Source: Pseudomonas sp. AOB-7 (lineage in GTDB: Bacteria > Pseudomonadota > Gammaproteobacteria > Pseudomonadales > Pseudomonadaceae). Taken from it: 64,000 nucleotides of DNA. The stretch lies in assembly GCF_003696305.1 (NCBI RefSeq), contig NZ_RFFK01000008.1, forward strand, positions 1-64,000. Direction: 5' to 3'. The position numbers and the translations under genes were made by a program. The notes beneath the pieces were generated by a model that saw only the letters and a program-made list of their open reading frames with translations, was not told the DNA's origin and did not search any database. Of this stretch, positions 1 through 9,345 are shown piece after piece; position 1 is the stretch's first letter, and every line of letters begins with the position of its first letter.

Positions 1-26
1 TCAGCTACAGCCTGCCGCTCTGGTAA
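1..26 (+). CDS. C-terminal end of an outer-membrane porin, probably OprD family (partial)
   Basis: The window opens inside a gene. The last seven codons read SYSLPLW followed by TAA. This resembles the ends of the two complete OprD-family porins in the window, which finish with SYTLTLL and SYTLPLM, and a terminal aromatic or hydrophobic residue on a beta strand is typical of outer-membrane barrels. A strong terminator follows, so it closes its own transcript. The family call rests on seven residues only and is an inference. Confidence 0.45.
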
Positions 27-67
27 GGCCGCGCCCACGCATTGCGCTTACTCCTCGTGAAAGCCTT

Positions 68-94
68 GCCGGGCCAGCGTGGCCCGGCCTTTTT
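68..94 (+). terminator. Rho-independent terminator
   Basis: A perfect 9-bp stem (68-76 with 80-88) with a GCG loop is followed by CTTTTT. It lies after the partial porin and before the hydroxybutyrate dehydrogenase gene. Confidence 0.85.
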
Positions 95-160
95 CCCGGC
101 AAGCGAGAGCGGTGCGCCGTGGCCGCTGCACCTTCATCTCAAACGACAAGGAACCCCAAG

Positions 161-928
161 ATGCTCAGTGGAAAGACCGCCCTGATCACCGGCTCGACCA
201 GCGGCATCGGCCTCGGCATCGCCGAGGTGCTGGCGCGCAACGGCGCCAACGTGATTCTCAACGGCTTCGGCGACTGGCAGGCCGCGGCCGAGCAGCTGGC
301 CCGCCACGACGGGCGCATCGGCTACCACGCCGCCGACCTCGCCGACCCGGTGCAGATCGAGGCGCTGTTCGACTACGCCCACCGCGAGTTCGGCCGGGTC
401 GATATCCTGGTCAACAACGCCGGCATCCAGCACGTCGCGCCGCTGCAGGACTTCCCGGCCGAGCGCTGGGACGCGATCCTCGCGCTCAACCTCAGCGCGG
501 TATTTCATTGCACGCGCCTGGCCCTGCCCGACATGCGCGCGCAGGACTGGGGGCGCATCGTCAACATCGCCTCGGTGCACGGCAGCGTCGGCTCCCTCGG
601 CAAGGCGGCCTACGTCGCGGCCAAGCACGGCGTGCTCGGCCTGACCAAGGTGGTGGCGCTGGAAACCGCCCTGAGCGGCGTCACCTGCAATGCCATCTGC
701 CCCGGCTGGGTGCTCACCCCGCTGGTGCAGCGGCAGATCGACGCGCGCATCGCCGCCGGCGAGTCACCCGAGCAGGCACGCACGGCGCTGCTGGCGGAGA
801 AGCAGCCGTCGCAGGCTTTCGTCACCCCGCAGCAGCTGGGCGAGCTGGCGCTGTTCCTCTGCAGCCCGGCGGCGCAGCAGGTGCGCGGCGCGGCCTGGAA
901 CATCGACGGCGGCTGGCTGGCGCAGTGA
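161..928 (+). CDS. bdhA: D-3-hydroxybutyrate dehydrogenase (SDR family)
   Basis: This 255-residue short-chain dehydrogenase probably oxidises (R)-3-hydroxybutyrate to acetoacetate with NAD+ in the cytoplasm. The N-terminal nucleotide-binding motif TGSTSGIG spans residues 10-17, VNNAGIQH follows near residue 90, and the catalytic Tyr151-x3-Lys155 pair sits in AAYVAAKHG, with the partner Ser in NIASVHGS. Length and the GIQHVAPL stretch fit bacterial 3-hydroxybutyrate dehydrogenases. The ATG at 161 follows AAGGAACC; a longer reading frame upstream is low-complexity and unlikely. It is probably monocistronic: the upstream neighbour ends in a terminator and the next gene converges. Another SDR substrate cannot be fully excluded. 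Confidence 0.85.
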   Translation: MLSGKTALITGSTSGIGLGIAEVLARNGANVILNGFGDWQAAAEQLARHDGRIGYHAADLADPVQIEALFDYAHREFGRVDILVNNAGIQHVAPLQDFPAERWDAILALNLSAVFHCTRLALPDMRAQDWGRIVNIASVHGSVGSLGKAAYVAAKHGVLGLTKVVALETALSGVTCNAICPGWVLTPLVQRQIDARIAAGESPEQARTALLAEKQPSQAFVTPQQLGELALFLCSPAAQQVRGAAWNIDGGWLAQ

Positions 929-932
929 GACG

Positions 933-2882
933 CTACGGGCTGGCGGGAATCTCGCGCGGCTGAGGCTCGTCGCGTTCGGCGACGAAGGCCACCGGCTTTG
1001 AGCCGTCGGCATTGAGCTGGAGAATGCGCTCGGGCCGGCCCTGCTCGTCGAAGAACACCTGGCCGAGGCCGGCGCCGTTCCACAGGCGTTCGCCGGCGCG
1101 GCTGCGCTCGGGGATCAGCGGGCTGACGCGCATGCGCCGGCGCTTGGTCAGCCAGTTCAGCGGCGACCAGGGCGCGTAGAGCCAGCGGTTGAGGCGGTCG
1201 AACCAGTCCAGCAGGCGCGGCGGGAACTCGTTCTTGATGCCGCTGCTGGTGATCTGCCAGATGGTCGGGCTGGCGCGCTTGTGGCGGATGCTCACGCGGT
1301 AGACGAAGGAGTAGTGCACGTCGCCGGAGAGCACGACGAAATCCCCCGGCGTGCGCGAGTGGCGGAAGATGTTGAGCATCACGCTGGCCGCGCCGCGGTG
1401 GGCCATCCAGTTCTCCGCGTCGACCAGCAGCGGGTGGCCGGCGTAGGTGAACAGCTTCTGGATGCCCTCGATCAGCTTGACCCCGAACATCGGCGCCGGC
1501 GAGACGATGATGCAGGCCGGGTGATCGAGCAGCGCCTGCTGGAATTCGCACAGCGCCTCCCAGTCCATCAGCCCGGACGGCCGCGACAGGCGGCCCTCGC
1601 TGCGCCAGCGGCGGGTGCGGGTGTCCAGCACCAGCAGCGCCGGGGTGGTCGGCAGCACGTAGTGCCAGTGCTGGAACTGCAGCAGGGCGTCGATCAGCGC
1701 GTCCTGCGCCCGGGCGTCGAGCTGGTCGTCCTGGCGCTGCTGCAGCAGCTCGCCGCAGGCGTGCAGCGGCTCCGCGAAGGCATCCGGGTCGTTGCCCCAG
1801 CCCTGGCACAGCAGGTAGGCGAGCAGGGCGTTGCCGATGATGCGCTTGGAGAAGGGGTGACCGTAGGCGGTCTGCTCCCAGCGCGCGGAAAGGTTCCAGT
1901 CGTCGGTGACGTCGTGGTCGTCGAAGATCATCAGCGTCGGCAGGTGCGCCAGCACCCGCGCCACCTGGCCGAGCGACTGGCGGAAGGCCGCGATACACGG
2001 CCGCTGCTCGGCGTAGCGGCGCTGCTGCTCGGCGTCCAGCGGCGGCTGCTCTTCCTCGATCAGGCTCCAGGGCACGGGCGACCAGACCAGCAGGTACATG
2101 GCGATCATCTCGGCGAAGGTCACCAGGTGGTTGTCGGCGTTGCTGCTGGTGAAGATCGGCTTCTCCACCCCGCCGAAGAACTTGTCGCGCAGGGTCTGGT
2201 TGCTCTTCAGCGCCGGCAGCAGCTCGGCGCGCCGGTAGTAGCCGACCGGGTCGGCGTACAGCGCCTGGCTGCCTGTGACCACCGCGCCCTCGAGGCGCTC
2301 GTCGAACAGGCCGAGGCGGGCGATCAGCTGGTGGATGGCGCACAGCATCGGCCCGGCGACATCGTCGACGTAGACCTGGTCGCCGCTCATCAGCAGCAGC
2401 GCCGGGCGCTGCGCCGCCTCGGGCTGCGCGGCCAGCAGGCGGTCGGCGCAGAGCAGGCCGTCGGCCGCGCTGTGGTGCGGCTTGCGGCAGGAGCCGTGGA
2501 GCAGCTGGTCGATGCGCGCCTTGAGCACGAAGTCGGCGCGGCTGCGGCCGTCGTACAGCAGATGCGGCGCCCAGTCGGCCAGGCCGCGCGGCGCCGGGTC
2601 GCCGAGAATTTGCAGGTCGTAGGCGATGCGCACGTCCTGCGGCAGGGGCTGCGTCAGCGCCAGGTCGATCAGGTGCAGCACGGCGTGGCGGCCCAGCGGC
2701 AGCTGCCGGCAATGCTCGTCGAGGGCGTGCCGCTGCTCGGCCTCGCCCTCGGGCTGCAGGCACAGCTGCAGCCTCAGCGGTCGGCTGGCCACCAGCCACA
2801 GCACCAGGCGGCCGGGTTCCAGGCGGCGCAGCAGCGGGCCGGCGAGTATCTCGGGGAGGGTGGAGGCGGCGGTGGACGGCAT
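933..2882 (-). CDS. PhoD-like metallophosphatase (alkaline phosphatase D family)
   Basis: A 649-residue protein with the metal-binding signatures of the PhoD/purple-acid-type phosphatase superfamily: GDQVYVDD near residue 166, FDDHDVTDDW near 318 and SGDVHYSF near 519. The family hydrolyses phosphate mono- or diesters using Fe/Ca centres. No signal peptide or twin-arginine motif is visible, unlike classical secreted PhoD, so this is probably one of the cytoplasmic PhoD-like proteins whose substrate is unknown. The start MPSTAAST at 2882 is preferred over an in-frame codon 15 residues upstream because the N-terminal extension looks non-conserved. It converges on bdhA with four bases between stops. 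The Crp-type regulator lies just upstream on the same strand. Confidence 0.8.
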   Translation of the reverse strand: MPSTAASTLPEILAGPLLRRLEPGRLVLWLVASRPLRLQLCLQPEGEAEQRHALDEHCRQLPLGRHAVLHLIDLALTQPLPQDVRIAYDLQILGDPAPRGLADWAPHLLYDGRSRADFVLKARIDQLLHGSCRKPHHSAADGLLCADRLLAAQPEAAQRPALLLMSGDQVYVDDVAGPMLCAIHQLIARLGLFDERLEGAVVTGSQALYADPVGYYRRAELLPALKSNQTLRDKFFGGVEKPIFTSSNADNHLVTFAEMIAMYLLVWSPVPWSLIEEEQPPLDAEQQRRYAEQRPCIAAFRQSLGQVARVLAHLPTLMIFDDHDVTDDWNLSARWEQTAYGHPFSKRIIGNALLAYLLCQGWGNDPDAFAEPLHACGELLQQRQDDQLDARAQDALIDALLQFQHWHYVLPTTPALLVLDTRTRRWRSEGRLSRPSGLMDWEALCEFQQALLDHPACIIVSPAPMFGVKLIEGIQKLFTYAGHPLLVDAENWMAHRGAASVMLNIFRHSRTPGDFVVLSGDVHYSFVYRVSIRHKRASPTIWQITSSGIKNEFPPRLLDWFDRLNRWLYAPWSPLNWLTKRRRMRVSPLIPERSRAGERLWNGAGLGQVFFDEQGRPERILQLNADGSKPVAFVAERDEPQPREIPASP

Positions 2883-2939
2883 CGGACGGCAGACTCGGTC
2901 AAGTGGACAGGTTATCGACAGTGGCACAGCGCCAGCGGT

Positions 2940-3623
2940 TCAGCCGGCGACCCGGCGCAGGCGTTCGAGGTCGAGCACTTCGATCTCGCCGTAGCTCAGG
3001 CGCACGATGCCCTGGGCCTCCAGCTCCTTGAGAATCTGGTTGGTGGTCTGCCGGGACACCGCCAGCATCAGCGCCAGCTGTTCCTGGGCCAGATGCAGCA
3101 CCCGCCGCGGCTCGCCCTCGCCGTAGTTCTCGGCGATCAGCAGCAGGCGCCGGGCCAGGCGCGGCGCGGCCGGCAGCAGGCTCATCTCCTCCAGGGCGAT
3201 AAACGCCAGGCGCAGCTTCTGGCTCATCAGCAGGGCGAAGTCGCGCCAGTAGCGCGGCTGCGCCTCGAGCAGGGCGAGCAGCTCGGCCTGGGGCAGCAGC
3301 AGCAGGCTGCTGGCGCTTTCGGCGAAGGCGTCGTGGGTGCGCGGCAGGCCATCGAACAGGGAGATCTCGCCGAACCAGTAGGGCGGCTCGACCAGGGTCA
3401 GCAGCGCCTCCTTGCCGCTCTCGCTGACCGCGCCGATGCGCATCGCCCCCTCGACCACCGCATACAGCCCGCTGGGCTTGTCGCCGCGGCGGAACAGGCG
3501 CTGGCCGGGTTGCAGCTGCAGCACCTGGGCCATGTCCAGCAGCGCGCCCTGCAGCTCGCCGGGCAGGCCGGCGAACCAGTGGCCCTGCTGCAGGCGGGCG
3601 AGGAAGGAGTGGGGGTCGTGCAT
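2940..3623 (-). CDS. Crp/Fnr-family transcriptional regulator
   Basis: A 227-residue regulator with an N-terminal cyclic-nucleotide-binding-like beta roll (about residues 20-130, including YWFGEISLFDG), a dimerisation helix and a C-terminal winged helix. The recognition helix lies around SRQTTNQILKELEAQG, near residue 190. There is no Fnr-type N-terminal cysteine cluster, so oxygen sensing through an iron-sulfur cluster is unlikely, and the effector is unknown. It lies 57 bases upstream of the PhoD-like gene on the same strand and could be cotranscribed with it. The ATG at 3623 is preceded by a GGAGCC-type ribosome site. Confidence 0.85.
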   Translation of the reverse strand: MHDPHSFLARLQQGHWFAGLPGELQGALLDMAQVLQLQPGQRLFRRGDKPSGLYAVVEGAMRIGAVSESGKEALLTLVEPPYWFGEISLFDGLPRTHDAFAESASSLLLLPQAELLALLEAQPRYWRDFALLMSQKLRLAFIALEEMSLLPAAPRLARRLLLIAENYGEGEPRRVLHLAQEQLALMLAVSRQTTNQILKELEAQGIVRLSYGEIEVLDLERLRRVAG

Positions 3624-3718
3624 CGAGGCTCCTTGGGCTTTGTCGCCTAGCTGACAGAGTGGCGGACGAGCGGGGCGCGATGATGCCAGGGCCTGTCGTG
3701 AAAAAGGACCGCAACCAC

Positions 3719-4243
3719 ATGAAAACCCTAGTCGATCACCTGGCCCAATATGCGGCCTACCACCGTGACCGGCGCAATATCGCCAGTCATTTCATCGGTA
3801 TTCCCATGATAGTGCTGGCGGTGGCGGTGCTGCTGTCGCGCCCCGGCTTCGAGCTGCTCGGCCTGTGGCTGGCGCCGGCGACGCTGCTGGCACTGGCCTC
3901 GGCCCTGTTCTACCTGCGCCTGGACACCCGCTTCGGCCTGCTCATGAGCCTGCTGCTGGGGCTCTGCCTGTGGGCCGGCGCGGCCCTGGCGGCGGCCTCC
4001 ACCGCGCTGTGGCTGAGCGCGGGCATCGGCCTGTTCGTGGTCGGCTGGATCATCCAGTTCGTCGGTCATTACTACGAGGGGCGCAAGCCGGCCTTCGTCG
4101 ACGATATCACGGGGCTGGTGATCGGCCCGCTGTTCGTCGCCGCCGAGGCGGCCTTCCTGCTCGGCCTGCGCAAGGAGGTGGAGCGGGCGGTGGTGGACAT
4201 CGCCGGGCCGACCTGCATCCGCGAGAAGAAGTCGCTGGCCTGA
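3719..4243 (+). CDS. Mpo1/DUF962-like membrane protein
   Basis: A 174-residue protein of the YGL010w/Mpo1 (DUF962) family. It opens with the conserved N-terminal block MKTLVDHLAQYAAYHRDRRN and a nearby NIASHFIGIP motif. Three or four hydrophobic segments follow, then the second histidine motif, IQFVGHYYEGRKPAF. Yeast Mpo1 is an iron-dependent 2-hydroxy fatty acid dioxygenase of the ER, and the histidines are the proposed ligands. The bacterial role is not established. The ATG at 3719 is chosen because it begins the conserved block and follows AAAAAGGA; an upstream in-frame start would add 20 unconserved residues. It is divergent from the Crp-type gene. Confidence 0.75.
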   Translation: MKTLVDHLAQYAAYHRDRRNIASHFIGIPMIVLAVAVLLSRPGFELLGLWLAPATLLALASALFYLRLDTRFGLLMSLLLGLCLWAGAALAAASTALWLSAGIGLFVVGWIIQFVGHYYEGRKPAFVDDITGLVIGPLFVAAEAAFLLGLRKEVERAVVDIAGPTCIREKKSLA

Positions 4244-4247
4244 TCTC

Positions 4248-4293
4248 AGGCTGCGCCGTGCGTACCCTCCAGGCGGTGCGCACGGCGCAGCCT
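4248..4293. terminator. Bidirectional terminator-like hairpin
   Basis: A perfect 15-bp inverted repeat (4248-4262 with 4279-4293) lies between the converging Mpo1-like gene and the next minus-strand gene. It has no clear T tract, so it may be a terminator for both or simply a conserved palindrome. Confidence 0.6.
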
Positions 4294-4299
4294 AAGGCT

Positions 4300-5046
4300 C
4301 TAGAACATCGCCATCCACTGCGCGGTCAGCGAGCGCGCGTGGCGATCCACGGTGATCGGCGCGAAGGGCCGGCCGGAGACGCTTTCCAGGGCATTGCTCT
4401 GGCTGTTCATGTCGGCCAGGGCGGCGCGCAGGTAACTCCAGCGGGTCTGCAGCTTGCTCAGCTGCGGGTTGGCCTTCTTGTCCAGGGCCCCCAGCTCGGC
4501 ATCGATGGCCGGCAGCAGCAGGCGTTCGTCCTGGCCCAGGTAGGTATCGGGTTGCTCGCGGGCGATCTCGAAGGTGCCCAGGTAGGCACGGCTGAGGTAC
4601 TGCACGCCGAGGTACTCGACCTTGGCCGCCAGCTCGCTCTGCCCCTCGCCGCCCGGCAGGGCGCGGGCGGCGCTGAGGAAATCGCGCAGGGCGCGGCTGA
4701 GGTCTTCCGGGAAACGCCAGGGCACGTTCTCCTCGCCGGGGCCATAGGAAACACCGGCGCGCAGTTGGGTAACAAGGGTCTGGTGGGCGTTGGAGAGTTC
4801 GGCGCTGCCCTGCGGCAGGCTCTGCATGGCCCCGGCCAGAGCGGCCAGGTCGGCTTCCAGGCGTTGCTGATGAACCTTCTGGAAGCCTTCGCCGCGTAAC
4901 AGCATGAGGCTGCTGGTAGCACGGCTGGCATGCACCTGAATCTGTTCCTGGGGGCTGACCGCTTCGGCGAAGGCCAGTGGCGAGAGCCCGGCGAAGAGCC
5001 CGAGCGTCCAGAGAAAAACGTGGCGCAACAATGCTTTACAGCGCAT
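4300..5046 (-). CDS. Exported protein of unknown function
   Basis: A 248-residue protein with a clear signal peptide (MRCKALLRHVFLWTLGLFAG, ending near SPLAFA) and a mature region that looks all-helical and rich in Leu, Ala, Gln and Arg. No catalytic motif or named domain is recognised. The C terminus ends in QWMAMF. It is transcribed alone, convergent with the Mpo1-like gene across a strong hairpin. It looks like one of the conserved periplasmic hypothetical proteins of Pseudomonas, but that is an impression from composition, not a match. Confidence 0.6.
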   Translation of the reverse strand: MRCKALLRHVFLWTLGLFAGLSPLAFAEAVSPQEQIQVHASRATSSLMLLRGEGFQKVHQQRLEADLAALAGAMQSLPQGSAELSNAHQTLVTQLRAGVSYGPGEENVPWRFPEDLSRALRDFLSAARALPGGEGQSELAAKVEYLGVQYLSRAYLGTFEIAREQPDTYLGQDERLLLPAIDAELGALDKKANPQLSKLQTRWSYLRAALADMNSQSNALESVSGRPFAPITVDRHARSLTAQWMAMF

Positions 5047-5210
5047 CCGGGGTGCTCCTTGTTATTGTTGTGAGCGGGCGGCGTCAAAGGCGCAGCGTCA
5101 AGACTACTGCGTCGCAGGCCGCGAAGCATGACCCGAAAGTGTGATTTCGTCGGAAAAAGGCCGGCGGCGCGGCAGAGCGGCCGTTGCAGAAGCCCGTGCG
5201 CCGGTGGCCG

Positions 5211-5996
5211 CTACGGCCGCCCGGCCAGTTCGCGCAGATAGGCCGCGGTGAAGGCGTCGGCGGGGAAGAAGGTTTCCAGCGCCAGCTCGGCCAGGGTCAC
5301 GTCGTTGGGCGTGCCGAACACCGTGATGGTGCTGATCAGGCTCAGCACGCCGCGTTCGCTGTGCAGCTGCAGGGGCACCAGTACGGCGTCGCTCGGCGGC
5401 GCGGCGACTTCCGCCGGCGCGGGGTAGCCGCGCAGCTCTTCGAGCAGGGCAAACAGGCTGTCGTCGCCGCTGATTTCGGCATCGCGCTGCAGGCGCATCA
5501 GCAGGTGCGCGCGCCACAGCGCCAGGTTGGCGATGCGCGGCGCCAGGCCCTCGGGGTGCAGCGACAGGCGCATCACGTTGAGCGGCGGGCCGAGCAGGAA
5601 CGCCGGCATGCCGGCGAGGAAGGCGCCCACGGCGGCATTGGCCGCCAGCAGATTCCACTGCCGGTCGATGGCCAGCGCCGGGTAGGGTTCGTGGGCCTTG
5701 AGCAACTGCTCGATGGCCTGGCGCGCCGGCGCCAGCGCCGGGTCGGCCAGGTCGTGCTGGCTGTACAGCGGCGCGTAGCCGGCGGCGCCGAGCAGGCGGT
5801 TGCGTTCGCGCAGGGGAATCTCCAGCTGCTCGGCCAGGTGCAGCAGCATGTCGCGGCTGGGCTGGGCGCGGCCGGTTTCGACGAAGCTCAGGTGGCGGGT
5901 GGAAATCTCCGCCTCGCAGGCGAGGTCGAGCTGGCTGAGGCGGCGCCGCTGGCGCCATTGGCGCAGCAGGGCGCCGGCGGTCTGGGAATCGTTCAT
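5211..5996 (-). CDS. XRE-family transcriptional regulator with MmyB-like ligand domain
   Basis: A 261-residue regulator. Residues about 8-65 form a Cro/C1-type helix-turn-helix (RRLSQLDLACEAEISTRHLS). The remainder matches the MmyB-like ligand-binding domain (PAS-related), with the typical NLLAANAAVGAFL and NVMRLSLHPEGL segments. These regulators usually sit beside and repress a short-chain dehydrogenase or similar gene. Here the divergent neighbour is a small membrane protein, a plausible target. The ATG at 5996 is chosen over a GTG nine bases upstream. Confidence 0.85.
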   Translation of the reverse strand: MNDSQTAGALLRQWRQRRRLSQLDLACEAEISTRHLSFVETGRAQPSRDMLLHLAEQLEIPLRERNRLLGAAGYAPLYSQHDLADPALAPARQAIEQLLKAHEPYPALAIDRQWNLLAANAAVGAFLAGMPAFLLGPPLNVMRLSLHPEGLAPRIANLALWRAHLLMRLQRDAEISGDDSLFALLEELRGYPAPAEVAAPPSDAVLVPLQLHSERGVLSLISTITVFGTPNDVTLAELALETFFPADAFTAAYLRELAGRP

Positions 5997-6120
5997 GGTC
6001 AGCACGATAGTCCAGCGGCGTCATGCCGGCCATTACCTGGCAGGTAATCGACGCCCGGCACGATTCGGCGAAATCTGTGCGCCAGGCACCGCTCCGGTGC
6101 CGCCTTCTGGAGGATTCGCC

Positions 6121-6522
6121 ATGAACGCACTGCAACCTTCTCCGCTGCTGCGCAATGCCCTGCTGGTCGACGGCCTGCTTAGCGGCGTCACCGGCCTGCT
6201 GCTGGTCCTGGCCGCCGGCTGGCTGGGCGCCTTTCTCGAACTGCCGCGTATGCTCCTGCTGGTCGCCGGCAGCGCGCTGCTGCCGTTTGCCGCCATGCTG
6301 GTATGGCTGGCCAACCGCGCCGAACTGAGCCGCCCGGCGGTGTGGGCGGTGCTCGCGGTCAATGTCGTCTGGGTGATCGACAGCCTGCTGTTGCTGGTGA
6401 TCGGCTGGGTCTCGCCGAACCTGTTCGGCTACGCCTTCGTCGTCGCCCAGGCGGTGGCGGTGGCGCTGCTCGCCGAGCTGCAGTGGTATGGGCTGAAGTA
6501 TTCGCGGGCGGCGACGCTCTGA
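6121..6522 (+). CDS. Small four-helix integral membrane protein
   Basis: A 133-residue protein with four predicted transmembrane helices covering most of its length, starting MNALQPSPLLRNALLVDG. A GGAGG-type ribosome site precedes the ATG at 6121. It is divergent from the MmyB-like regulator, with about 125 bases between the two starts, so the regulator probably controls it. No family beyond generic small membrane proteins is recognised, and transport or sensing roles are open. Confidence 0.65.
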   Translation: MNALQPSPLLRNALLVDGLLSGVTGLLLVLAAGWLGAFLELPRMLLLVAGSALLPFAAMLVWLANRAELSRPAVWAVLAVNVVWVIDSLLLLVIGWVSPNLFGYAFVVAQAVAVALLAELQWYGLKYSRAATL

Positions 6523-6571
6523 GAGCCCGGCGGCCACCGCGAAGCCCAGGCTGCGCGGTAGCCGCCCGGCC

Positions 6572-7558
6572 TTAGGCCGTCGGCTGCCCGGCCTTGGGCT
6601 TGAAGTACAGCGTCTCGCCGCGGCTCAGGCCGGCCAGGCTGAGGTGGTCCTTGGCCACTTCCGCTTCGATCGGCTCCGCTTGGCCGGCAACCTTGAGGGT
6701 CACCCGGGTGATGGCGCCGAGCGGGCGGATGTCGCGTACCTCGCCGGCCTGGTGGCCTTCCTCGGCCTGGCGCGAGAGGTGGATCTCGTGCGGGCGGAAC
6801 AGCACATGATGGTCGCCCTCGCCGACATAGAGGCGGTTGGCGTCGCCGAGGAAGTGGTAGACGAAGTCGCTGGCCGGGTGCTCGTAGACCTCGGCCGGCG
6901 AGCCGATCTGTTCGATCACGCCCTTGTTCATCACCACGATGCGGTCGGCCACTTCCATGGCTTCTTCCTGGTCGTGGGTGACGAACACGCTGGTCAGGTG
7001 CACGTCCTCGTGCAGGCGCGCCAGCCAGCGGCGCAGCTCCTTGCGCACCTTGGCGTCGAGGGCGCCGAACGGCTCGTCGAGCAGCAGCACGCGCGGTTCC
7101 ACCGCCAGGGCGCGGGCCAGGGCGATGCGCTGGCGCTGGCCGCCGGAGAGTTGCTCGGGGTAGCGGTCGCCGAGCCAGTCGAGCTGCACCAGGTCGAGCA
7201 GTTCGTGCACCTTGCGCTTGATCACCTCTTCGCTCGGGCGCTGGCCCTTGGGCTTCATGCGCAGGCCGAAGGCGACGTTGTCGAACACCGTCATATGGCG
7301 GAACAGCGCGTAGTGCTGGAACACGAAGCCGACGTTGCGATCGCGCACGTCGTGGTTCGACACGTCCTCGCCATGGAACTGGATGCTGCCGCTGTCCGGG
7401 GTTTCCAGGCCGGCGATGATGCGCAGCAGGGTGGTCTTGCCGCAGCCGGAGGGGCCGAGCAGGGCGACCAGCTCGCCGCTCTGGATGTTCAGGTTGATGT
7501 CGCTCAGCGCCTTGAACGCATTGAAGTTCTTGCTGACGTTGCGGATTTCGATGCTCAT
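6572..7558 (-). CDS. cysA: Sulfate/thiosulfate ABC transporter ATP-binding protein CysA
   Basis: A 328-residue ATPase that energises sulfate and thiosulfate import at the inner membrane. Walker [10 protein letters not shown] is at residues 35-43, followed by the Q-loop FVFQHYALF, the signature [15 protein letters not shown], Walker [13 protein letters not shown] and a C-terminal TOBE-like regulatory region ([16 protein letters not shown] segment). It is the last gene of oscA-sbp-cysT-cysW-cysA, three bases after cysW, so it is translated from the same message. Slightly shorter than enteric CysA but complete. Confidence 0.95.
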   Translation of the reverse strand: MSIEIRNVSKNFNAFKALSDINLNIQSGELVALLGPSGCGKTTLLRIIAGLETPDSGSIQFHGEDVSNHDVRDRNVGFVFQHYALFRHMTVFDNVAFGLRMKPKGQRPSEEVIKRKVHELLDLVQLDWLGDRYPEQLSGGQRQRIALARALAVEPRVLLLDEPFGALDAKVRKELRRWLARLHEDVHLTSVFVTHDQEEAMEVADRIVVMNKGVIEQIGSPAEVYEHPASDFVYHFLGDANRLYVGEGDHHVLFRPHEIHLSRQAEEGHQAGEVRDIRPLGAITRVTLKVAGQAEPIEAEVAKDHLSLAGLSRGETLYFKPKAGQPTA

Positions 7559-7561
7559 GGC

Positions 7562-8434
7562 TTATTCCTCGCCGGCGCTGGCTTTCAGGCGGTTGATACG
7601 GGACTCGCTCCACTGCTTGAGCAGCAGGATCAGCAGCGCCAGCAGCAGCAGCAGGCTGGCCACGCTGAAGGCGGCGACGTGGTTGTATTCGTTGTAGAGA
7701 ATCTCGACGTGCAGCGGCAAGGTGTTGGTGTAGCCGCGGATATGCCCGGACACCACCGACACCGCGCCGAACTCGCCCATGGCCCGCGCGGTGCACAGCA
7801 CCACGCCGTAGATCAGGCCCCATTTGATGTTGGGCAGGGTCACGTGCCAGAACATCTGCCAGCCGTTGGCACCGAGCAGGCGCGCGGCCTCTTCCTCCTG
7901 CGTGCCCTGCTCCTGCATCAGCGGGATCAGCTCGCGGGCGACGAAGGGCACGGTGACGAAGATGGTGGCGAGAACGATGCCCGGCAGGGCGAAGATGATC
8001 TGGATGTCGTGCTCTCGCAGCCAGGGGCCGAAGAAGCCCTGGGCGCCGAACAGCAGCACGTAGATCAGCCCGGCGATCACCGGCGACACCGAGAACGGCA
8101 GGTCGATCAGGGTCACCAGCAGGCTCTTGCCGCGGAACTCGTACTTGCTCACGCACCAGGCGGCGGCCACGCCGAACACCAGGTTGAGCGGCACGGCGAT
8201 GCCGACGGCGAGCAGGGTCAGTTTCAGCGCGCTGAGCGCATCGGGCTCGAGGATCGCGGCGACGAAGGTGCCTGCGCCCTGCTTGAGCGCCTCGCTCGCC
8301 ACCACCAACAGCGGCAGCAGCAGGAAGAAGGCGAACACCAGCCAGGCCGCCAGGATCAGCAGGCGCCGGCCCAGGGCGTTGCCGCGACGGGCGGCGTTGT
8401 TGACGGCACTGGCCGTCAGGGTCGTGGAAGTCAT
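7562..8434 (-). CDS. cysW: Sulfate ABC transporter permease CysW
   Basis: A 290-residue inner-membrane permease with about six transmembrane helices and the EAA-type loop ([20 protein letters not shown]) that docks on CysA. It also carries the CysW-typical [12 protein letters not shown] stretch. It forms the heterodimeric channel with CysT, whose gene lies 10 bases upstream. The start MTSTTLTAS at 8434 has GGAG in front. Expression is expected to follow CysB-type sulfur control from the promoter upstream of oscA/sbp. Confidence 0.95.
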   Translation of the reverse strand: MTSTTLTASAVNNAARRGNALGRRLLILAAWLVFAFFLLLPLLVVASEALKQGAGTFVAAILEPDALSALKLTLLAVGIAVPLNLVFGVAAAWCVSKYEFRGKSLLVTLIDLPFSVSPVIAGLIYVLLFGAQGFFGPWLREHDIQIIFALPGIVLATIFVTVPFVARELIPLMQEQGTQEEEAARLLGANGWQMFWHVTLPNIKWGLIYGVVLCTARAMGEFGAVSVVSGHIRGYTNTLPLHVEILYNEYNHVAAFSVASLLLLLALLILLLKQWSESRINRLKASAGEE

Positions 8435-8444
8435 GCCCGGCTCC

Positions 8445-9263
8445 TCAGGAACGGCTGATGCGGCGCTGCAGCAGGTTGATCAGCAGCAGCAGGATGAACG
8501 ACACCACCAGCATCAGCACGCCAATGGCGGTGGCGCCGGCGTAGTTGTACTGGTCCAGTTGCACCATGATCAGCAGCGGCAGAATCTCGGTCTTCATCGG
8601 CATGTTGCCGGCGATGAAGATCACCGAGCCGTACTCGCCGACGCCGCGGGCGAAGGCCAGGGCGAAGCCGGTCAGCCAGGCCGGCAGCAGTGCCGGCAGC
8701 AGCACGTGGCGAGCCACCTGCAGCGGCTTGGCGCCCAGGCAGGCGGCGGCTTCCTCGACCTCGCGGGGGATGTCGGCCAGCACCGGCTGGATGGTGCGCA
8801 CGACGAAGGGCAGGGTGACGAAGGTCAGCGCCAGGGTGATGCCCAGCGGGGTGTAGGCGATCTTGAAACCCAGGGACGTGGCGAACTGGCCGATCAAACC
8901 GTTGGGCGCATAGAGCGCGGTCAGGGCGATACCGGCCACCGCGGTGGGCAGGGCGAACGGCAGGTCGATCATCGCCTCGATGATCTTGCGGCCGGGGAAG
9001 GTGTAACGCACCAGCACCCAGGCCAGCAGGGTGCCGATCACACCGTTGATCACGGCGGCGAGCAAGGCGGTGCCGAAGCTGAGCTTCAAGGCGGCCAGCA
9101 CGCGTGGCGAGGAAATGATTGCCCAGAACTGTTCCCAGGTGAGCTGGGCGGCGTGGACGAACATGGCACCCAGGGGAATCAGCACCAACAGGCTGAGGTA
9201 CACCAGGGTGTAACCCAGCGTCAGCCCGAAGCCGGGTATGACGGGGGAAGTACGGCGAGACAT
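8445..9263 (-). CDS. cysT: Sulfate ABC transporter permease CysT (CysU)
   Basis: A 272-residue permease, partner of CysW, with about six transmembrane helices and the EAA-type motif [20 protein letters not shown]. The segment [15 protein letters not shown] is characteristic of CysT. The gene begins 82 bases after sbp, and this gap holds a stem-loop that may reduce readthrough, so the binding protein would be made in excess over the membrane subunits. Confidence 0.95.
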   Translation of the reverse strand: MSRRTSPVIPGFGLTLGYTLVYLSLLVLIPLGAMFVHAAQLTWEQFWAIISSPRVLAALKLSFGTALLAAVINGVIGTLLAWVLVRYTFPGRKIIEAMIDLPFALPTAVAGIALTALYAPNGLIGQFATSLGFKIAYTPLGITLALTFVTLPFVVRTIQPVLADIPREVEEAAACLGAKPLQVARHVLLPALLPAWLTGFALAFARGVGEYGSVIFIAGNMPMKTEILPLLIMVQLDQYNYAGATAIGVLMLVVSFILLLLINLLQRRISRS

Positions 9264-9307
9264 GGCCTGTCCTTAAATCGGTTGGCGTTGGAACGCTCTA
9301 ACAAACC

Positions 9308-9340
9308 AAGGGTGGGCAGGCTTCAGCCCCACCCACCCTT
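9308..9340 (-). terminator. Intra-operon stem-loop between sbp and cysT
   Basis: A perfect 9-bp inverted repeat (9308-9316 with 9332-9340) lies just after the sbp stop and 45 bases before the cysT start. There is no long T run in the minus-strand direction, which suggests partial termination or mRNA protection rather than a full stop. Confidence 0.6.
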
Positions 9341-9345
9341 GCGCA

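Noticed and set aside
1281..3650. Plus-strand open frame of 789 codons
   Set aside because: Antisense to the PhoD-like and Crp-type genes, which carry clear motifs.
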